NCBI GenBank assembly: GCA_002205965.3
Contig: NADL03000512.1
Span: 1-64,000 of the forward strand
Length of the DNA stretch: 64,000 nt
Direction of reading: 5' to 3'
DNA from: Kappaphycus alvarezii
Taxonomy: Eukaryota; Rhodophyta; Florideophyceae; Gigartinales; Solieriaceae
Under the pieces are notes generated by a model. That model did not search any database. It saw only the letters and a list, made by a program, of their open reading frames with translations, and was not told the origin of the DNA. Below, in pieces: positions 58,001-64,000 of this stretch; the first letter of the stretch is position 1, and each line of letters opens with the position of its first letter. The position numbers and the translations under genes are program-made.

Positions 58001-58525
58001 GATGTCAACTATGTTGACACATCTAACGCTTTGGAGAAAATAGACCCCAACCTTTCGTACCGCGAGCTCTTCTCTTTCATCAACAAACAAATCGACACCG
58101 CCTGTCAAGTCATGGTTGCCGAGGGCGGCGTCGACGCCGATACCCTTGGTCGAGCCACCTGGACATTCCTGCACACTCTGGCCGCCACATACCCCTCGAA
58201 ACCCACAACCGCCGAGCGCGAACGCGCAATCCGCTTCATCAATGACTTCAGTGAGATATACCCCTGTGCCCCTTGCGCCGAGTCCTTTCGTGGTATTCTT
58301 CAACGCAAACCTGTCAACGCACAGTCCGGGCCTTTATTTGCTCGGTGGATGTGCGAAGTTCATAACGAGGTTAATCGGGAACTGGGGAAGGACTTGTTTG
58401 ATTGCGCTTTGGTGGGCGATAGGTGGGGTGTCTGTGAAAGTTGCGCCGCGCATCAAGATGAGTTGCAGCAGTTTAAACGCTCGTTTAAGGGATTTCAGGC
58501 TGTGAAAGGCGTTCACAGGTCGTGA
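58001..58525 (+). CDS. Erv1/ALR-type FAD-dependent sulfhydryl oxidase
   Basis: These enzymes pass electrons from protein thiols to oxygen or cytochrome c; Erv1/ALR works in the mitochondrial intermembrane space. The domain runs LGRATWTFLHTLAATYPSKP (FAD-binding helix), IYPCAPCAESF (active-site CxxC), ARWMCEVHNEVNRELGK and FDCALVGDRWG. The two Cys of the last part are 16 residues apart, the structural C-x16-C pair. A further C-terminal pair, GVCESCAAH, could be the shuttle disulfide. In yeast and animal Erv1/ALR the shuttle is N-terminal. The frame opens after a TGA at 57998 but has no ATG before the domain, so a first exon or an indel upstream is missing. Stop at 58523-58525. Confidence 0.88.
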   Translation, partial: DVNYVDTSNALEKIDPNLSYRELFSFINKQIDTACQVMVAEGGVDADTLGRATWTFLHTLAATYPSKPTTAERERAIRFINDFSEIYPCAPCAESFRGILQRKPVNAQSGPLFARWMCEVHNEVNRELGKDLFDCALVGDRWGVCESCAAHQDELQQFKRSFKGFQAVKGVHRS

Positions 58526-59615
58526 TATCCACCCACGGTGAGTGTCATGGAGGTCGGCAGGGGTGGGTACATACGGGTCAGATGCAGCGGTTTGAGTATC
58601 ACGGATTGGGCTTTTGGTTTGGACAAGGTGAAGCAAGAACTTGTCACAGAATCAGCTACTTTCTTGTCTATCGTGCGCCTAAGTTTTGGAACTAGCGACG
58701 CAACTATTCCGTGCTGACGTGCTCGCAATGATCCTGTCCATGACAGGGCACCGCTCGCAAATATCTGGCAAACGCCGAACGAGCACCTCCCGAGTCTTAC
58801 CTCGGGAGGCATTTTGGTTCAGGACCTACTTCAGGCCTGTTCTAACTGAGACACCGCATCGAAAGTTAGATTTGTGCGCGCTCCTCATGCAGCCTTGTTC
58901 CTTCGTGCGGGCAACTCTCTGCACACCAAGTTTGAGATGCCTCCCATTCCCCACCAGAATGAGTTTACAGCGTTTCATGGGTGGGTGCCTGCTATTTCAC
59001 CTCCAGTGCTTGATGTTACCTAGAGACAATGGCATAGATCCCCTCTTCCGAATTAGTTGATATCTGCGCCCCTGATGCGATCCCTTTCACGTAATGTATC
59101 GTAACTTGTTGCGGGTATCTCACGGTTGCCCGGAGATTCCGCTCCATCGTTAAGCTACGTAAAAATCAAAGGTGAATGGAACGTAATTTGGGATCTTCAA
59201 GGTAACTGAAACATTGTGACGTACCTGACGCTCACACTTCGCGCAGCAACAGAGCCTGAACAAGTTTAGAAGAGACAACTGCATCACTGAGCCATGAACT
59301 ATCGTTCTTTCACCGAGCGCGGTACACTACGCCCTTAATATTAAATCCGATTTTGTTTTCACCAGCATATTTTGGATTTGGCAAATGGATCAAGATGTTA
59401 TGATAAGATAAATGCAGATCATACTGTATTTTCGCCTTCATTCACGTCGTCGTCGGCGGCAAGCGGCTTGTCCATACAATACCTCGCTCATCGTCACCGC
59501 CCCGCCCACGATCGCATTCAAATCTTCGTAGTTCCCTGAGTGCCCAATCGCCGCGGCCTGCCACTCACCAACGCACATCCCTTTCCTCAAACACCAAAAC
59601 CCCGCCAACACAGGC
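58526..59615. other. Intergenic DNA between Erv1 and RPS19, no supported gene
   Basis: Open frames on both strands (for example 58812-58513 minus) lack domains and look like chance. The C-rich tract at 59495-59615 just before the RPS19 start probably holds its promoter and leader, as is common for ribosomal protein genes. Confidence 0.45.
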
Positions 59616-59620
59616 TCACC

Positions 59621-60278
59621 ATGGAACGTAGTAACGCAGGTTGCACCGTCAAGGACGTCCCCGCCGCCGAATTCGTCAACACCTATGCCGCATATCTCAA
59701 GCGCGTCGGAACCATCGAGCTTCCGCCATGGGTCGACACCATCAAGACCGCACCGCGGAAGGAGCTCGCCCCGTACGATCAGGACTGGTTCTACATTCGC
59801 ATTGGTAAGTTACCAACTTTCGAGATATCCCTGTCTAATTTACGCTCGTCTCACTTGTCGAATCCCCCCACATCTGCCCTGCCCCTGCCGTCTTCATACC
59901 ATTGGTGTGATCATCTCGTACTTGCGTGCGCCCGATGTCGTGTATGGGAGTAATGTTGCTGACTTCATTGCGCTAACATGCTGTTTGGTTGTATCGCATC
60001 GCTGTGAATTGAATGTAGCCTCTATTGCGCGCAAGATCTACATCCGCGGTGGCATTGGAACCGGCGAGTTCCGAAAGATTTACGGTGGGCGTAAACGTCG
60101 TGGCATGAAGCCCAGTCACAGTTCGAAAGCGTCTGGAGGGTTGATTCGTAACGCGTTGCAACAGTTGGAGCGACTAGGGATTGTTGAGAAGGATGCGCGT
60201 GGTGGTCGTCGGTTGACTAGCAAGGGACAGGCGGATATGGATACTCAAGCGAGTCAGTGTCTCAGTTCGAACGCATGA
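59621..60278 (+). CDS. RPS19: 40S ribosomal protein S19e
   Basis: Component of the small ribosomal subunit, needed for 18S rRNA maturation in other eukaryotes. Exon 1 (59621-59804) starts ATGGAACG in an ACC-ATG-G context and encodes [20 protein letters not shown] and [14 protein letters not shown]. The intron 59805-60018 has GTAAGT and TGTAG ends. Exon 2 (60019-60278) encodes [34 protein letters not shown] and [20 protein letters not shown]. The spliced product is 147 residues, the usual family length, and reads without frameshift. It converges with the OB-fold gene, 300 bp apart. Confidence 0.96.
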
Positions 60279-60581
60279 GGATTGCAGGTATAGCGGCGAT
60301 GAGGTAAAAGGAACTAGGCAAGGACGTAAACGGGTGCTGGGATTCGTGGTTTAGTAAATGGTCTCTGACTTGTCGCCATTTTTCGCTCGCCCTTGGTTAT
60401 CGATCGGCTGCACGGATGGATTTAGGCATTGCTTGATCGTCCAAACTGTAGAAAATGAAAGGATTGGGTTACGTGGGGTACAGTACGCATGGAACTGAGT
60501 TGCAGCAAAGTGGGTCGGATAAAGCGTAGTCTATTTGCAGAGTGCGGATGGTGCTTGACCGGTATGTGGGGCGGGAACATG
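60279..60581. other. Intergenic DNA between convergent RPS19 and the OB-fold gene
   Basis: Holds the 3' ends of both transcripts; no gene. No clear AATAAA signal was seen for either. Confidence 0.5.
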
Positions 60582-61102
60582 TCAAACGTCGGCGATACGG
60601 TTGTAGACATGGTCTGAAAAGTTTGGGTCCAGTTGAGGATCCCCGGGTATGGCCATGGTCGTACTTTTTATGGAGCCCCATTTGTCAAAGCCGAGCCTCA
60701 TGCGGTTTTGAACCAGAGTGACTTTGGCGTTGACAAGGGCGACAGTAGATCCTTCAACAAGCTTGTCGCATTGTTCTGTGTAGCAACAGAAATGCACAAG
60801 GATGCGGCAGGCAATTCAACATCAAGTAGGGCCAACGAAATAAACACGTGCGTGAGCAATGGCTGCCGACAATACGCGTAGAGTGAAAACGCAGTTGCCA
60901 ACATAAGGTTGGTATTCAGCAAAACGATGAAATTGGGAAAGGACTTACCATTCCTGGCATGCAAGAACATGGAACCGGTTTCATCAGCGACAAGAACGTT
61001 TTGCTCGCGGATACGAAGGCCTTGGGCATTTGTTTTGTCAACAATGGTGGTCTTTTGAATGACCTTGACGATAATGTTGTGGTCGTGGGTGGCAGGGGCC
61101 AT
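60582..61102 (-). CDS. OB-fold nucleic-acid-binding protein (At4g28440-like)
   Basis: A small single-OB-fold protein of the type annotated in plants as At4g28440-like, distantly related to the SOSS-B/RPA-like single-strand-binding fold; its cellular role is not settled. Exon 1 (61102-60949) encodes NIIVKVIQKTTIVDKTNAQG and NVLVADETGSMFLHARN. The intron is 60948-60776 (GTAAGT...CACAG). Exon 2 (60775-60582) encodes EQCDKLVEGSTVALVNAKVT and RMRLGFDKWGSI, the conserved end of the fold. The spliced frame gives 115 residues without breaks. The in-frame extension upstream of 61102 is Pro/His-rich and probably leader. GTAAGT near 61207 and an AG just before the ATG would allow a 5'-UTR intron. Confidence 0.88.
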
Positions 61103-61339
61103 TCTGTGGAGTTTGACATCTGGAGATGGGAGACGTGTGAGCGAGGTGGCGTGGGGAGAGTGGGGGAGTTTGTGGATTTGGAGGTGGGGGAGGTATGCAG
61201 GACTTACAGGTGAGTTTGTTGTGACTGCGAGGCATAGTTTGGTGTGATGGTGTGGCGGACGGTGAGCAGCGGAGCACGAGGGGTGTGGGGGGAAGCGCGG
61301 GACGAGGGGCGTGGCGGGAAGCAGAGGCAAGGCTCAGGT

Positions 61340-61930
61340 TCGGTGCAGCGTTTGGCATCCGCGGGGAAAACGGTTGTATGAGGCCGTAGGATCAAACCAG
61401 TCAATTCTTGCAAGCAGAGCAGGTGGCAGCAGAGGCGAATACTGTAAGGTTGCAACACAATAGATCTCAAACCCAATTAAAAGCAAACTGTATATTAAGC
61501 GACACGTGTCGCCCGAGAACTGCAAATTTGGCTGGTTTGGTGGATGATATTTTCAGTGTAGATGTGAACATTCCAAGGGGCGTTATATGACTTTTTGAAA
61601 TTCTGAAACATTGAAAAAGTGAAACGGGCTAATTATACCGCTACTCAGAGTTTCACGACAGGAATTCATTCTACGCTGGTACAGTATAACTTTTTAGAAA
61701 AAATGAAACATGGAAGAGTGGAACACGGTGGGCTGTACTTTCTACAGATGATGTGACAAGACAGATAATCTCCCCTCCTCTCGAAAGTCACGAGACAACA
61801 AAGATCGCCCTGTCTCAACCATTATAACGTTGCCAAAAACATAGTCTCTATCCTGAACATCAACTCTGCTAGAAGATGGAATCTACGACGAACTAGAAGT
61901 GCCTCCACAGGAATCCAGAAGAACGGATTA
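61340..61930. other. Intergenic DNA, no supported gene
   Basis: Contains two similar short segments with TGAAATTCTGAAACATTGAA-type sequence (61600-61720) that may be part of a transposon flank. Nothing else was seen. Confidence 0.4.
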
Positions 61931-61939
61931 TAGAAAGGG

Positions 61940-63033
61940 TTGCTCACTGCAAGAACAGTAGCAATTTTGTCATTTTTCGCACAAATGGCAGTTCACAAGC
62001 CAGACGGAAGAACAAATCGCATTGTGCAACACAGAGAAAAATTCGACTTCGAGAACCATGCCCTGTCCATTGGCGAAAGTCAATTTCAGCGCTTATACCG
62101 AGTCAGCAGACGGCATTTCCAATCATTGTATTAATAGCTCCATCTCTGTCTAAGAGGCAAGTTTGAGGAACGGAAAAGGCCGACGCTCTAGCAGTCGGTG
62201 TAATGCTGTTTGTGACTTTAAAAATATTAGCTGGTACTAATTGCCTTGATGTTGGATTGCCGTATGGCATAGAAACGGCGAAGACCTATCACATATTTAA
62301 TCAAAGTCTGACCGCATTTAATGAACTACTAGAGCTCATATCATTTCCGCAATCGGAACAAGAGTGTCCCCAGAAATCAGAGAGGCTCGGTCAAGAAAGC
62401 AAATCACCCATCTATGTATTAATTGCTGCATAGGATGGCATAGTAATCGAAATTCAACAATCCAGACTGGCTGACACTCCCGATCCGAGGAAATATTATA
62501 ATCGAAAATTCTTCTTCGCCATTTCTGTTCAGGCATCTATTGGAGTGCATTACAAGTTTTTGTTTGTGTCTGCAAGTCACGACGGTTCAAATTATGATTC
62601 AAATGCTTTCCATTCTACTAAACTCCGTGATCTTTTAAGTTCAAGCCATTTACCAAATTGGGCTATAATTGATGCAGATGATGCGTACCAAAATGGAGGG
62701 CACATCTTAACTCCGTACAGTGGAAGGAGATTGTCGCAGTCTCATGATTCTTTTAATTACTACCTATCATCTTGTCTTATCGCGTTTGAGCAAGCGTTTG
62801 GGATTCTAGTGACTAGATTCGGTATGTCTTGGTCACCATTGCGTTTCAATTTGTCTATGTTCACTCTGATAATTCTTATTGCATGCAAGCTGCATCATTT
62901 TAGTATCGATCACTCGTGTCAATCAGTCTATCTGCCGTCGGAAACAGTGGATAAGAATCGAGTGCAGAGTCGGTATGTAGTTTATTTACAAAACCTACTA
63001 CATACTGACCAAGAATTGTCGTCATCGATCTAG
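61940..63033 (+). pseudogene. DDE superfamily transposase, second type, broken
   Basis: The plus strand gives FQRLYRVSRRHFQSLY (stop near 62134). After a frame change it gives ALAVGVMLFVTLKILAGTNC and LPYGIETAKTYHIFNQSLTA. From about 62170 to 63033 one frame is open except a TAG at 62431. It reads DGIVIEIQQSRLADTPDPRK (first Asp), YKFLFVSASHDGSNYDSNAF, NWAIIDADDAYQNGGHILTP (second Asp) and LIAFEQAFGILVTRFGMSWS (Glu). This is the DDE_Tnp_4/Harbinger layout but with different boxes from the transposase at 12.6-14.0 kb, so it is another family. One stop and a 5' frame change make it inactive. Terminal repeats were not found. Confidence 0.82.
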
Positions 63034-63188
63034 AGATCAGTCATTTTAAGAGACAAAACTTCTCAGAGGTTGAACCAACTTGGCTTTATTCGCCCCTCAC
63101 AAAGAAGATGACTATGTAAATCTTAATCAGGATGCTTTTATTCTTATACTGTCATATAAATGTTGAGAATATCATTGTAAGTCTGCTT

Positions 63189-63838
63189 CTAGGCTTCATC
63201 ATCAGCCATTAACAGTATTTCCTTCGTTTGCTTGATGATAGCCAATAGGGACTGCAACGGTTTGCCACTTGCATCAGCTGCTTCAAATCGAGCTTTTCGT
63301 GTTCTGATTCCTCTGCTTACCTCGCGGTTTGTTTCCGGATTCAGAGGCTTCGGAGCGGAGAACAGGGCATCCATTCCTACAATACTAATCTACTTTCTTC
63401 CGCTCTTCTGCTTCTTGGTGGGAGGAATTGACTGCTTATTCGGACGCACAGCGTCCCCAACTCCCTCTTCCCGCTGCACATAACTTTACATGGCCCTCGT
63501 CGCCAGGCACGATAGACTCACCCGATCTCCCCACATCTCCTGAAGTCCACTAACGACAGTGCTTCATGAAGGCAAAATCTGCCTTGGGTCAATTTTGGGG
63601 CAGTTATATGGAGCTTTGTAGGTAGTTTGGCATTGCGTGCTCCCGCTATCTTAAGAGCCCTCATTATGTCTATGCATAAACTATTGCTGAGCAACGATCT
63701 CCTAACTGCACTTTCTGCTGATTCGAGATTCGATGGTACCACGCGCCGCGGGTCAACTTTACCGTCACCACCAATCACTTCTGCACTGCTTTCGGCTTGC
63801 GACTTAATCACTGCTGCACTTGGCTCTAATGAATGCAC
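63189..63838 (-). CDS. Unidentified gene, partial or two-exon
   Basis: A 106-residue minus frame (63838-63518, KSQAESSAEVIGGDGKVDPR, SLLSNSLCIDIMRALKIAGA) ends at GTGAGT (63521), a good donor. A 61-residue frame (63374-63189, IRTRKARFEAADASGKPLQS, LLAIIKQTKEILLMADDEA) starts just after TTGTAG (acceptor at 63377). The phases as read do not join, so either an indel is present or the splice sites differ. Composition is that of a soluble helical host protein. No family is recognised, and the 5' end may lie beyond the window. Confidence 0.4.
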
Positions 63839-64000
63839 GCGAGGCTCCCCAAATGAGAATGTAAACCTCGCGGTACCGGCACCTTGATTTGTAGGCGAGC
63901 AGTTATTCGGTCTGGCAAATCCCTCTCTGCAAAGTGCGCAGTGTCAAATGACGTATTTAAGGGTGGCGTACTGAGCTCGAAAGTGTTGTTTTGTTTTAGC

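Noticed and set aside
57824-58303. 159-codon minus-strand frame across the Erv1 gene
   Set aside because: It is antisense to clear Erv1/ALR motifs and carries none of its own.

Overview
The window is nuclear DNA of a eukaryote. Conserved genes carry short GT-AG introns (about 60-215 nt) and are packed tightly at the right end, while most of the rest is decayed retrotransposons and DNA transposons. Intron-poor gene islands in a repeat matrix, with an AP-1 gamma adaptin, a copine, an Erv1/ALR oxidase, ribosomal protein S19e and a plant/algal-type OB-fold protein, suggest an alga, possibly a florideophyte red alga. That is inference; no rRNA, organellar or other taxonomic marker is present.

Layout. 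0-16.5 kb is a GC-richer transposon graveyard: a gag/zinc-knuckle remnant at the left edge, the front part of a non-LTR (LINE-like) element with the start of its reverse transcriptase, at least six decayed copies of LINE 3' (C-terminal) ends in both orientations, and a broken DDE transposase. 16.5-45.2 kb is AT-rich and almost gene-free. Its main recognisable content is a nearly full-order Ty1/copia element on the minus strand (27.95-32.74 kb; gag, protease, integrase, RT, RNase H), a second copia remnant on the plus strand (43.5-44.8 kb), and several open frames I cannot identify, notably a minus-strand series at 23.4-27.8 kb directly downstream of the first copia. 45.2-46.8 kb is another LINE 3' end. 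46.8-51.5 kb is intergenic DNA filled with the short palindromic motif TACTGTAC/GTACAGTA and holds a broken adenylate kinase.

52-61.3 kb is the gene island: copine (+) converging on AP-1 gamma adaptin (-); Erv1/ALR sulfhydryl oxidase (+) diverging from the adaptin; ribosomal protein S19e (+) converging on an At4g28440-like OB-fold protein (-). A second, different DDE transposase remnant (61.9-63.0 kb) and a partial unidentified gene (63.2-63.8 kb) close the window. These are ordinary housekeeping genes (membrane traffic, mitochondrial disulfide relay, translation, nucleic-acid binding), not a pathway cluster.

A point that affects every gene call: copine, AP-1 gamma and the adenylate kinase each contain several one-base frameshifts, often beside homopolymers, although the protein on either side is well conserved. 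Either the sequence carries indel errors or these copies are dead. RPS19 and the OB-fold gene read cleanly. I found no CRISPR, no bacterial-type operon and no convincing tRNA or rRNA gene.
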